A DNA stretch of 64,000 nt from Caldithrix sp. GTDB taxonomy: Bacteria > Zhuqueibacterota > Zhuqueibacteria > Thermofontimicrobiales > Sulfurfontimicrobiaceae. The first letter of the stretch is position 1, and each line of letters opens with the position of its first letter. This document shows, piece after piece, positions 36,904-45,542 of the stretch. A model generated the notes under the pieces. That model did not search any database and was not told the DNA's origin. It was given only the letters and a program-made list of their open reading frames with translations. The DNA lies in NCBI GenBank assembly GCA_020722815.1, contig DYKB01000005.1, positions 70,270-134,269 of the forward strand, in the 5' to 3' direction. Both the position numbers and the translations under genes were made by a program.

Positions 36904-38145
36904 TCATACGTTTGGGATTGGCATAGGAATTATAAAAGCGCCAGATGTTCGCTTCCCCCTCTTTGGATTCAAGTGGGGGTTGGTCTTTCTGTTCCCAGGC
37001 ATCCAACTCGAACCGCTGAGTAAAATACGGTCATAATTATTAAATAAATTATTCACCTGAATTCCCAGATATGGTTTTATTCCACCCAGAGTGATCACTT
37101 TTGTAATTTTCAAATCGGTCCGTTGATGCGGATACCAGGTTTTATTATCGGGTATGGCAAGTCCTGCATAACCTGATTCATAATAGGTATAGGTTGGTCC
37201 TTTAAAATATTCGTAATAAAGGGCGAATGTGATATCACCCAATACCGGGGACGCAAAGCCGGCAAAATCTTTCGGAGAAACCAGACTGGCGTTGGCCCGG
37301 ATTCGTAAGTCAGACATCCATTTCGCTTCGATATCATCACGCTGTGTCGGTGAGCCAACCGAATTTTTCGACTGACTGATGACTTTCTCTTCAACTGCCG
37401 TTAATCCATAATTAGCGGCACTGGTCACGCCATAATCCATATTCACGGCAGCCGACCACAGGCCATCAAACAGCTTTTCGAGGCTCATTTCGATACCACG
37501 TGATTCCCGGAAGCCTTTATTGGCCAGCACATTATTACTGGAATGGAACGACTTTCGGCCAATTTCATTCGGCGAAACATACATAGCTGCGCCGTTCAGT
37601 GAATTATCACCTACTGAAATCCCACCTTCACCATATTCTGATTGAAAAGCGAGATTCGTTAACTTTTCATAGTCTTTATAGTATCCGGTCGCACTGACAC
37701 GAAGCATATCGAAGAAACTTTGGTTATATCCCAATTCAAATTGAACCAAAGTTTGATAGGTCAAACCATCATGCCCCGTATATCCAAATTGACGATTGGG
37801 GCCAATGGTATTCAGTGGATTTTGCCGCAGGAAGGAAATGGGACGGCCACAAATGGCATTATATGAAGGCCGCATATTGAATTGACCGTAGCTAAAAAAG
37901 ATTTTGGAAGATTCACTCACCGGGAATGAAATTCCTAATCGCGGTGATAGAGCGGCTTTCCAGGTGGACTTTACACTATTTTTCCCTTTGAGCGTATATT
38001 TTGCATCATCTGGCTTATTCGACAGGTCCATATAATTTTCATACGGACGCGGCCAATATGCCCAATCCGGTAGTTCCCGTTCCAGGAACCACATATAATC
38101 AGAATTCAGGACATTGGCTTCATAACCTTTGGTTGTTGGTTCCAA
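36904..38145 (-). CDS. TonB-dependent receptor, C-terminal open fragment
   Basis: 413 codons of barrel strands (for example WKAALSPRLGISFPVSESSK and SSKIFFSYGQFNMRPSYNA), beginning at a TTG without a ribosome site after the first frameshift and ending in a spurious tail after the second. The true end lies in another frame at 36875. Part of the interrupted gene at 36875-40091. Confidence 0.7.
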   Translation of the reverse strand: MEPTTKGYEANVLNSDYMWFLERELPDWAYWPRPYENYMDLSNKPDDAKYTLKGKNSVKSTWKAALSPRLGISFPVSESSKIFFSYGQFNMRPSYNAICGRPISFLRQNPLNTIGPNRQFGYTGHDGLTYQTLVQFELGYNQSFFDMLRVSATGYYKDYEKLTNLAFQSEYGEGGISVGDNSLNGAAMYVSPNEIGRKSFHSSNNVLANKGFRESRGIEMSLEKLFDGLWSAAVNMDYGVTSAANYGLTAVEEKVISQSKNSVGSPTQRDDIEAKWMSDLRIRANASLVSPKDFAGFASPVLGDITFALYYEYFKGPTYTYYESGYAGLAIPDNKTWYPHQRTDLKITKVITLGGIKPYLGIQVNNLFNNYDRILLSGSSWMPGNRKTNPHLNPKRGKRTSGAFIIPMPIPNV

Positions 38146-38408
38146 CCAAATGGATCAAAGAGTGGATTTTCCGGATAGGTATAATTGGCATTATAGGCAT
38201 CCAGTCGTAAGCCGATATTCAGGATAATTCCTTCATACTCCATTTTGTCCTGCAGGAAGAAACCCAACTCTGTGGGCTTTGCATCCCAAACATTGGCAAA
38301 TACCTGCCCGGCATAGGGTTTATCCGGTGTTGTCTGCCGCCAATCATGCTGAATCGCAATATGATCGAGATCATGTAAAATAAGCTGTGCCCCGCCTTTA
38401 AGCTGGTG

Positions 38409-40091
38409 TCAATTCGTAATCTGGCTGGTAATATCGCCCTTAAGATTGAGGGCATTGGTATGATAACCAAAGTTGGTCAACCAATTCATGTCCAGAACCC
38501 GCAGCTCGCCAGTTAACGACATCATTTTATCATATTTTTGACCGAAACCGACATAACCATCCCGTGGCCAGGGAGAATCGGCGGTATAGCCAAAATGTTG
38601 GTCAGCCCAGGCGTTTTGGGCTTCTGCTTTCGAATAATCCTGTGCGATGATGTTTTCCGATCGCGTATAGGTCAAATCGATATTATAGAACGTGGATGAA
38701 TTAATAGTGTGCTGCCATTTTAACGCCATTTGATCCATATTCATCTCATCATTACCAAGGCGGTAAGCGCCACCCCAGTACCCATATTCACCTAACCGCA
38801 TATCATTTGGGTCACGGGATTCGCCGGGAATTAAGCCATGCACGCGATTATTTTCCAGTCCCATCACGCCGGATTGGTTATAAGCCGACATTTTATGATA
38901 GGCGCGCATGTAATTAGCGCTGAGCTTCATATTTTTATTCAGATAATAATTAAACTTGAAAATTCCATTGTAAGAATCCTGATAGGGTAATCGGGTGGGA
39001 TAGATATGGACGCCACGCAAATAATTGAATGAAGCCAGAAAATTGGAATTTTCTAAAAATGAGCCATAAATACTGCCTTCAATCTCTTTTTGTGACCGCT
39101 GGTTATAATCAGCAACTTCCTGGTTGCCCAATACCTGATCAATATGGGTATCATATAGTTGTTGCGCGGTGGGTACGGTTTGTCCATCCCATCCGTACCA
39201 ATAGCGGTAGTACTCGGCATACTCTTTCTGTTTTGCGGCCGATTCCAGTTGTTTGGCCCAATAACTCACTGGAAAATCCGCAATCCGGTGCAAATTCTCA
39301 TTAAATAAATAGGTGCCCCAATGATATTGCCCGGCCGGTCGCAAGGTACCCTTAATATTACCATGAATATTTCTTTTCGTCATTGAAGCTTCTTTTGTTA
39401 CCACATTGACGACACCGGACATGGCATTACCGTATTCCGCATTGTAGCCACCGGTTAGCAGCGTTACTTCCTGAATGGCCGTGGTGTTAATTTTCTTAAA
39501 CTGATCCTGCAAAACGCCATAATCAGTCGAACTTCCATCCACCATATAGCTGACTTCTTTTAATTCACCGCCCCGGAACGTGCTCACCATACCGGTGTTG
39601 ATTATTCCATTTTGCTGGCTAACCAGGTCTTCGAGATCGGTTACGGGTGCCCGTGAAATCAGGGAAGAATTTATCACGGTTTGCGTACCCGTCACATCCA
39701 GTTCAACCAGTGGCCGTTCAGCGACAATACTGACTTCGGTTCCTTCAATAACGGTTGGTGATAGCATAAAATTTACCTGAGTCGTACGATTGGTTATCAC
39801 CAGAACATTGGTTTTCGTGGTGACTTCATAACCCATCATCGTTGCTTTAACCGAATATGCACCAGCAGGAATGTTAATGATAAAATATTCACCCTTGGCG
39901 TCGGCTGCTGCTCCCAGAAATGTTCCATCGATCATCACATTCGCGCCGGGAAGTGCACTACCGGATTCTTTTTCGATCACCCGGCCTGATATCTTTCCGG
40001 TTATCGCAGCCATTGCACTTCCCGCTGAAATCACGATTAAAAACATCAGCATAAATGCAAATATCTGCAAGTCAAGAGACTTTCTGGTCAT
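38409..40091 (-). CDS. TonB-dependent receptor, N-terminal open fragment
   Basis: 560 codons: signal peptide, regulatory-like domain, plug and about the first third of the barrel. It ends at the in-frame TGA (38409-38411). GGAGG precedes the ATG. Part of the interrupted gene at 36875-40091; alone it cannot form a barrel. Confidence 0.75.
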   Translation of the reverse strand: MTRKSLDLQIFAFMLMFLIVISAGSAMAAITGKISGRVIEKESGSALPGANVMIDGTFLGAAADAKGEYFIINIPAGAYSVKATMMGYEVTTKTNVLVITNRTTQVNFMLSPTVIEGTEVSIVAERPLVELDVTGTQTVINSSLISRAPVTDLEDLVSQQNGIINTGMVSTFRGGELKEVSYMVDGSSTDYGVLQDQFKKINTTAIQEVTLLTGGYNAEYGNAMSGVVNVVTKEASMTKRNIHGNIKGTLRPAGQYHWGTYLFNENLHRIADFPVSYWAKQLESAAKQKEYAEYYRYWYGWDGQTVPTAQQLYDTHIDQVLGNQEVADYNQRSQKEIEGSIYGSFLENSNFLASFNYLRGVHIYPTRLPYQDSYNGIFKFNYYLNKNMKLSANYMRAYHKMSAYNQSGVMGLENNRVHGLIPGESRDPNDMRLGEYGYWGGAYRLGNDEMNMDQMALKWQHTINSSTFYNIDLTYTRSENIIAQDYSKAEAQNAWADQHFGYTADSPWPRDGYVGFGQKYDKMMSLTGELRVLDMNWLTNFGYHTNALNLKGDITSQITN

Positions 40092-40278
40092 CTTTAACCC
40101 TCCTTTAAATGTAAAATAGGTTCAATTATCAAGAGACAACGTCAGAAATAAATTTGTCATTTCCGGTGTAACGATAAATGCATCACCTCCTCGTTTAAAT
40201 CGTATTTTCTGCTGTTCTCCTTTTGTTTTTAATTCACGACCGTACACTTTTTAGAAATCTTCTTTGAACAACACTTGT

Positions 40279-40651
40279 GACCCTCACCCCAATCCTCTCC
40301 CAAAGGGCTGATTTTGCCCCACATCTCGTTACTGGAAACAGGGAGATGGCGAAAAATTATCAATTCCCCTTCCTTTTTTTTCGAGAAGGGGCCAGGGGAT
40401 GGGTAAAAAAGAATGCTGACAGAACAAAGAAATATTTTTTTTAATAAAGTTTCATAGTGACAAAAAGAAAAGTTTAATTTTGTTCTTATCAACACCATTT
40501 TCTAACCCATCCCCCGACCCCTTCCCTCAAATGAGGGAAGGGGAGTGGCCAATTCCCCGTGTCCAGTAGAAGATGTGGGACACGATCAGCCCAAAGGGAG
40601 AGGGCGAAGCTATTCCCTCTCCCTTTGAGGAGAGGGCTAGGGTGAAGGGTC
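40279..40651. repeat. Large foldback intergenic element
   Basis: The left arm (40279-about 40410: GACCCTCACCCCAATCCTCT, then CATCTCGTTACTGG, then GAAGGGGCCAGGGGATGGGT) is roughly inverted in the right arm (about 40503-40651: ACCCATCCCCCGACCCCTTC, then GGGAGAGGG, then GAGGGCTAGGGTGAAGGGTC). The arms are separated by about 90 AT-rich bases. CCCTCACCC..CTCTCCC phrases are dispersed repeats in many bacterial genomes. It sits between the TonB receptor and the D-2-hydroxyacid dehydrogenase and has no frame of its own. Confidence 0.65.
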
Positions 40652-40853
40652 AGATTTTGCCTAATCAAAAAGTGCCCGGTAGCAAAATTATTAATTATAC
40701 AAATTCAAATCAAAAATTATTTGTCAATATTGGGCGATAAAATTTATGACAACCGATTTGAACAGCAAACTTTGGTGGAATTATTGGCGTACCTGACAAT
40801 TAATCCAGGCGCCAGTTTCCACCGAAGCCGAAAGCGCCACTTCAAATTGAGAC

Positions 40854-41825
40854 TCATCTTCTGAGCTTCTCATAATTATAAACAAATTTCGGCGTTCGCC
40901 CCTCGAATACATCGATGACTGCTATTGCCGCTGATTTTGCAATCCGGACATTGGATTCCCAAGTTGAACCCGCGACATGTGGCGTTAAAATTACATTTTT
41001 CATCAAATTAAACGGACTATCCGCCGGTAATGGCTCTTTTTGAAAAACATCCAGTGCGGCACCCGCTATTTTCTCACTTTGCAGCATGTCAATAAGTGCC
41101 TGCTCATCGACCAGCTCGCCCCGGGAAGTATTCACCAGATATGCCGACTCTTTCATCAACGCTAATAATTTTCGCGAAACCAGACCATGGGTTTCAGGCA
41201 CATTGGGAGCATGGATTGAAATAAAATCAGATTCAATAAATAATTTTTCCAGCTTGTCGGTAAAAGTAATAAAATCATCTTTTATTTCACCATGAAAATA
41301 AGGATCATACACCAGTATTTTCATTCCCAGACCCCAACCACATTTCCGGGCGACCAACATCCCAATTGCTCCGAATCCAATTAGTCCCAAAGTTCGGCCG
41401 GCGACTTCAATTTGTTTTTCGGAAAATCTTTCCTGCCATTGCCGGGTTCGAACCGCCTGATCCATGTGAAATAATTGCTTGGCTAATCCCAGAATGAGGG
41501 CCACCGTATGTTCGGCGACGGTACAATCGTTCATACCCGGCGTATTGCAGACATAAATGCCACGCTCACTGGCGGCCTCAATATCGATATTATCGACGCC
41601 GACCCCGGTTCTGGCTATCACCTTCAGGTTATGCGCCTGTTGAATTACGTTTCGATTCACTTTTGATGTGGCCCGCAGGATGATTCCGAACACATCGGGC
41701 ACTAATCGCAGCAGCGTTGCTTCGGAAGTATCCGGGGCAATGATAAGCTCGAATTTATCGGTCAGTAAACTTTTGCCCTGGGGATGAATATCTTCGGAGA
41801 GTAGTATTTTGGGTTTCATCATCAT
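40854..41825 (-). CDS. D-2-hydroxyacid dehydrogenase
   Basis: 323 residues of the phosphoglycerate-dehydrogenase-like family. The NAD-binding motif GFGAIG (150-155) and the catalytic trio R235 (NTSRGELVD), E264 (FQKEPLP) and H283 (LTPHVAGS) are complete. It lacks the regulatory ACT domain of SerA. Beside a GntR regulator and sugar-acid genes it more likely reduces glyoxylate, hydroxypyruvate or a keto-acid than makes serine. Three ATG codons in a row at the start leave the exact start open by two codons. Confidence 0.87.
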   Translation of the reverse strand: MMMKPKILLSEDIHPQGKSLLTDKFELIIAPDTSEATLLRLVPDVFGIILRATSKVNRNVIQQAHNLKVIARTGVGVDNIDIEAASERGIYVCNTPGMNDCTVAEHTVALILGLAKQLFHMDQAVRTRQWQERFSEKQIEVAGRTLGLIGFGAIGMLVARKCGWGLGMKILVYDPYFHGEIKDDFITFTDKLEKLFIESDFISIHAPNVPETHGLVSRKLLALMKESAYLVNTSRGELVDEQALIDMLQSEKIAGAALDVFQKEPLPADSPFNLMKNVILTPHVAGSTWESNVRIAKSAAIAVIDVFEGRTPKFVYNYEKLRR

Positions 41826-41846
41826 TTATGTCCCAAATTATCGGCT

Positions 41847-41897
41847 AGTATTTGGTTAATGGTTTAAAATCAAAAGTTAATAGTCAGCGGTTAACCA
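41847..41897. repeat. Heptad repeat array ending in GGTTAACC
   Basis: Seven-base units of the form NNNGGTT or similar (TTTGGTT, AATGGTT, TAAAATC, AAAAGTT, AATAGTC, AGCGGTT) run into AACCA, giving a GGTTAACC palindrome at 41889-41896. It lies just upstream of the D-2-hydroxyacid dehydrogenase start, where a regulator could bind. Compare 42785-42812 and 58768-58795. Confidence 0.5.
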
Positions 41898-41964
41898 ATT
41901 TTAAGTATAAAATATTTTTCTGAATGACCAGTAATGACCTTTGATGCTAAAAAATCAATAAATT

Positions 41965-42762
41965 TTAAGATACCAACTTTTTACGATTAAATTCTGAAAT
42001 CCAGTTGATAACATCAAAATTATCTTTGCCAGTTTCATAATCGGTTACCAGCGTCAGTATTCGATGCAGATGATTAAACATCGCTTGCGCAGCCTGTTCC
42101 GGATCGCGTGAACGAATACCTTTGACAATATCGGCATGCTCCTGCATCACCAGTTTCGAAAGTAAAACGTACCCTTCTTTATTTCGGACAATATTTTCTG
42201 AATGAGAGATAACATCCGGAGCAATTAATGAAATGATGGAGCGTAAAACCGGATTCTGACAAAATTCCGCGATTCTCAAATGAAACAGAAAATCGACTTC
42301 GATGCTTGGATTTCCATTATTGGCGAGCTTACAATATTCCTGATGTGCCTGTTCAATTTTTTCGATTTCATCATCGGAAGCGCGTTGCGTGGTTAAACGG
42401 ATGGCATTGGTTTCCAAAATCTGTCTGGTTTCAATGAGGGATTTATAATCGTCTTTTTCCAATTCTAATATATTGGTGATTAATCCCTCAAGGGCCTTTA
42501 CTCCCAAACTGGCGACAACTGTTCCACGATGTGGAATTGTTTTGAGGATGCCATAAAATTCCAGTTTTTTAATCGCTTCCCGTACATACCCCCGTCCCAC
42601 CTGAAGCCGTTTGGCGATGGTTCGTTCAGGCGGTAACCGATCACCGGCTTTCAATTTGCCACCTGAAATTTGCTGTTTTATTTGTTGAATAATCAATTCC
42701 GTCGGTTTGACGATTTTGATTTCCTGCAACGATTCAATAAATTCACTATTATCCTGTGACAT
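41965..42762 (-). CDS. GntR-family (FadR-type) transcription regulator
   Basis: 265 residues from the ATG at 42760-42762, seven bases after AGGAG; the longer frame upstream runs through repeats. The winged helix-turn-helix (about 18-85) has the GntR signature LKAGDRLPPERTIAKRLQVG then RGYVREAIKKLEFYGILK. The C-terminal FCD domain (about 90-235) binds a small acid in FadR, DgoR and UxuR-type regulators. Its gene is preceded by a promoter whose start region overlaps TGGTTAACCA, a palindrome of the type these proteins bind, so it probably represses itself. Confidence 0.9.
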   Translation of the reverse strand: MSQDNSEFIESLQEIKIVKPTELIIQQIKQQISGGKLKAGDRLPPERTIAKRLQVGRGYVREAIKKLEFYGILKTIPHRGTVVASLGVKALEGLITNILELEKDDYKSLIETRQILETNAIRLTTQRASDDEIEKIEQAHQEYCKLANNGNPSIEVDFLFHLRIAEFCQNPVLRSIISLIAPDVISHSENIVRNKEGYVLLSKLVMQEHADIVKGIRSRDPEQAAQAMFNHLHRILTLVTDYETGKDNFDVINWISEFNRKKLVS

Positions 42763-42784
42763 CGGTTTCTCCTGGTATACGACC

Positions 42785-42840
42785 AGTGGTTTATGGTTTG
42801 TGGTTAACCATAATATAACAATCTCTTTTTTAAAATGCAA
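42785..42840 (-). promoter_or_regulatory. Promoter and operator of the GntR-type gene
   Basis: On the minus strand: -35 TTGCAT (42835-42840), 17-base spacer, -10 TATATT (42812-42817), then TGGTTAACCA (42801-42810) within the wider palindrome TATGGTT-N7-AACCATA (42792-42812). The upstream part of the palindrome consists of heptads AGTGGTT, TATGGTT, TGTGGTT. Almost the same arrangement occurs at 58768-58823. A FadR-type repressor bound here would cover the transcription start. Confidence 0.6.
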
Positions 42841-42873
42841 TAGAAATTTAACATTTTTGAAAAATTTTTGTAA

Positions 42874-43073
42874 CGGCTCAGGTTCAGGGTTCAATTGTTC
42901 CCGGTTCAGAGTTTAGAAATATTAAAAAAGGTTCCGGTTTCATTGTTTCCGGGTTTTCTTCATCGATCATGTTTTCAGGTATCTGTTTCTAACAGTACTT
43001 AATTCAAATACAATCATCCCCCAAAAGTGGCATTTTAACGCTGAACTCTGAACTTTGCACCTTAAACCTGTGA
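42874..43073. repeat. Degenerate heptad arrays
   Basis: Three short runs with seven-base period: CGGCTCA, GGTTCAG, GGTTCAA, TTGTTCC, CGGTTCA, GAGTTTA (42874-42915); AGGTTCC, GGTTTCA, TTGTTTC, CGGGTTT (about 42930-42957); CGCTGAA, CTCTGAA, CTTTGCA, CCTTAAA, CCTGTGA (43039-43073). The last run reaches into the end of the transporter gene and contains its stop codon. Confidence 0.55.
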
Positions 43074-45503
43074 ACGCATACGAATTTTTTCCACCTTGCC
43101 AATTAAAAAAACATAACTCAATATCCCCGATAACATAATCATTCCCGCCAGCAGAAATGCTGAATTAAAAGAACCACTTAAGCTAACCATAAAACCGGTG
43201 AGAAGTGGGGCTACCGCAGCACCCACTGAGCCACCCAGATTTTGAACACCCGCCAGGGTACCGGTAGTATTTTCCGGTGCAATTGCTTGCATAATGGCCC
43301 AGGTATTAGCGGTGGCCATGCCCATACTGACGATGGCGACGAGTAAAACTGTAACGGCATAATCCTGATTCTGGATGAATGGAACCGGAATGATCAACGA
43401 ACCCATCAGAAATCCAATGATGACAAATGCTTTGCGCACTTTGGTGTTATCATATCCCAGTCGGATCAAAAAATCCGCCGCCGCACCAGCTAACGGAACC
43501 ATAATGGCAACTCCGCCAAAAGCAATGCTGGAAAAAGCCCCCATTTTAGCCAGTGTGAAATGCATTTGGTCCTGAAAATAAGTCGGTAGCCAGCTTAAAT
43601 AAAGCACCAAAACATAAGAATAGGCCGCGCTTCCCCAAAAAATACCCCATGTTTTTTTATATTTAAAGAGTTCTTTTAATGGAAATAACTGAGGTTTTTT
43701 TGATGATTTGTCAGCTAAACTAGCCGGCTCTAATGCGTTAGGAAGTGCTCGCAAGCGACTTTCGAGTTTACGATAGAAGTATTCCCACGGTGCCAACCAG
43801 ATAAGCGGAACCAAACCACATAAAATAAATAACATACGCCAGCCATAAGAATCTATCAGCCAGGCAGCCAGAATTCCGCCAATGGATGGTCCGAACTTGG
43901 TGCCTGAGAGATAAAGCCCGGAGGCCAATCCACGCTCTTTTTCATTAAAATACGTACCGATAAAGGCCATGCTGGCTGGCGCAGATACCGATTCGAGAAT
44001 GCCCAATAACGCCCGTAAAAGAATGAACATCCAGATACTCGTGGCCAAACCAAAGGCAGTGGCCACAAATCCCCAGATTAGATAGCTCAAAGTATAGAGT
44101 TTTCGGATGCCATATTTATCCACCAAACGGCCGGCGGGCACCTGTAAGAGGCCATACATCCAGAAAAACATGGCCAGAATTAATCCCATTTGGGCCGGAT
44201 CCACCGGAATATGCTTATAAATATAAGCACTCAGGGTGTCATTCAATGCGGTTCGTTTTTTAATGGCCCCGACAATGGCAAATTTATCGTCACTGAGTGC
44301 CACCGCGCTTCCAAAATTGAAAATCGTTGAATCCGAAGAGACGAGTCGGCTTTGTTGAACCCAGCGTTGCCCTTCACGATGGTACATAAACACAATCCCG
44401 GAGGCGCCAGCTTTGGGTCCTGTCGCCGCACCAACCATCGCATAATTTCCAGCTAACGCGGCACTGATACCAAATTGATTGATGGCCGGACTATCGCCAG
44501 ACTCAAGCTGAACCTGGAGTTTCAACCCGTCGGTATGGCGTTGAAAAATATACGCCGTACCGCTGGATGCATGACGTTCCGCATCCGGCGCCGTGACCAG
44601 CGCATAATTTCCATCCGCCGACAATAATTGGCCAAAGTGATCATTGGCTTGCGCATCGGCCCGCATGAGTTTTTGAGTCTGAATCCAGTCATTTTCCTGA
44701 TGCTGAAAAACATAAACCGCACCTCTCCCCTGCTCTTCGGCGGAATTACCGACGAGCACCGCATCTTCAAGCATCGCTACGGATTGACCAAATGGTCCTG
44801 ACGCGGCCGTATTTTCGACGGTCAGTTTTGCCTGCTGAACCCAGTGATCATCCTGTCGATGAAAAACATAAACCGCACCCGATATAGCGTAATCAATTTT
44901 TGCCGGCGCACCGACAAGGGCATAATCATTCCGAATCGCTACCGCTGCCCCAAAATTCAATCCAATGGGGGGTTCCGTCGGCAAAAGCTGCTGCTGAATA
45001 CGCCATTGAATCTGATTTTTGTCAGTTCCTTCTTTTTTGCGGTGTCGGGCAATAAATACTAACCCTGAGCCTGAGCTATCACTTACAGAACTGATGATGG
45101 CATCATTCTCGTCCAATGCAATGGCTTTTGTTTTCAACACGCCATCAAGCGCCGAATCGGGCTGCAGGGAGGCTGTTACAACCCAGCCGCTATCCTGATG
45201 CGTCAGTAAATAAGCCAGACCGCCGCGTTGATTTAATCCATCGAACTCACCCGCCAGGATTGCGGCATCCTGGTCAATTGCAACTGACGAGCTGATTTCC
45301 GCCGCATCACTTCGCCAAAATTGGAAAACCTGAACCCAATGCCCAAATTCGCGACTGATCGCCGAGGCCGCAAACGACATGTTCATCCGATCCAGGTAGC
45401 TGTTGATAATTCCCAGCGTCAGCAGCAACACAATGCCCCAGCGGAGATATTTTATTGGCTTCGGTTCTGCAGCCAGATTTTGAGTCGGCGTATTTGTTTT
45501 CAT
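43062..45503 (-). CDS. MFS sugar-acid transporter with inserted seven-bladed beta-propeller
   Basis: 813 residues. Residues 1-54 hold the cytosolic N-terminus and helix 1 (GIVLLLTLGIINSYLDRMNM), and residue 433 onward continues with helix 2 (PAQMGLILAMFFWMYGLLQV), motif GRLVDKYGIRK and the other helices. Together these 435 residues are a normal anion:cation symporter (ACS) family MFS carrier, the group of glucarate, galactonate and hexuronate importers. Residues 55-432 are an extra domain of seven similar repeats of about 50 residues with the pattern FGxxVA...YALVGA...GAVYVFxxxxxxWVQ, an FG-GAP-like beta-propeller. It lies in the first periplasmic loop. The frame is intact through both joints. 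GAAAGG precedes the ATG. Neighbours are sugar-acid catabolic genes, so the substrate is likely an aldarate or a similar sugar acid. Confidence 0.9.
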   Translation of the reverse strand: MKTNTPTQNLAAEPKPIKYLRWGIVLLLTLGIINSYLDRMNMSFAASAISREFGHWVQVFQFWRSDAAEISSSVAIDQDAAILAGEFDGLNQRGGLAYLLTHQDSGWVVTASLQPDSALDGVLKTKAIALDENDAIISSVSDSSGSGLVFIARHRKKEGTDKNQIQWRIQQQLLPTEPPIGLNFGAAVAIRNDYALVGAPAKIDYAISGAVYVFHRQDDHWVQQAKLTVENTAASGPFGQSVAMLEDAVLVGNSAEEQGRGAVYVFQHQENDWIQTQKLMRADAQANDHFGQLLSADGNYALVTAPDAERHASSGTAYIFQRHTDGLKLQVQLESGDSPAINQFGISAALAGNYAMVGAATGPKAGASGIVFMYHREGQRWVQQSRLVSSDSTIFNFGSAVALSDDKFAIVGAIKKRTALNDTLSAYIYKHIPVDPAQMGLILAMFFWMYGLLQVPAGRLVDKYGIRKLYTLSYLIWGFVATAFGLATSIWMFILLRALLGILESVSAPASMAFIGTYFNEKERGLASGLYLSGTKFGPSIGGILAAWLIDSYGWRMLFILCGLVPLIWLAPWEYFYRKLESRLRALPNALEPASLADKSSKKPQLFPLKELFKYKKTWGIFWGSAAYSYVLVLYLSWLPTYFQDQMHFTLAKMGAFSSIAFGGVAIMVPLAGAAADFLIRLGYDNTKVRKAFVIIGFLMGSLIIPVPFIQNQDYAVTVLLVAIVSMGMATANTWAIMQAIAPENTTGTLAGVQNLGGSVGAAVAPLLTGFMVSLSGSFNSAFLLAGMIMLSGILSYVFLIGKVEKIRMRSQV

Positions 45504-45542
45504 TAAAACGACCTTTCAATCTTAACCTTTTTCTATAGATAC

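Larger units (their letters stand above)
36875..40091 (-). pseudogene. TonB-dependent receptor, interrupted by one stop and two frameshifts
   Basis: Read as one gene it gives about 1070 residues: signal peptide, carboxypeptidase-regulatory-like domain (GRVIEKESGSALPGANVMID), TonB plug (ISRAPVTDLEDLVSQQNGII; TLLTGGYNAEYGNAMSGVVN) and a 22-strand-type barrel ending in YFTLGIEF and TAG at 36875-36877. Three lesions break it: an in-frame TGA at 38409-38411, after which the same frame continues sensibly for 80 codons; a shift near 38145, where reading resumes one frame away; and a second shift near 37015, where DRIL should continue into RFELDAWEQKD. It would import an oligosaccharide-like ligand across the outer membrane. 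Either it is decaying or these are sequence errors. Confidence 0.85.

Noticed and set aside
40229..40498. Minus-strand frame in the gap after the TonB gene
   Set aside because: It runs through the foldback repeat and has no ribosome site or protein-like pattern.
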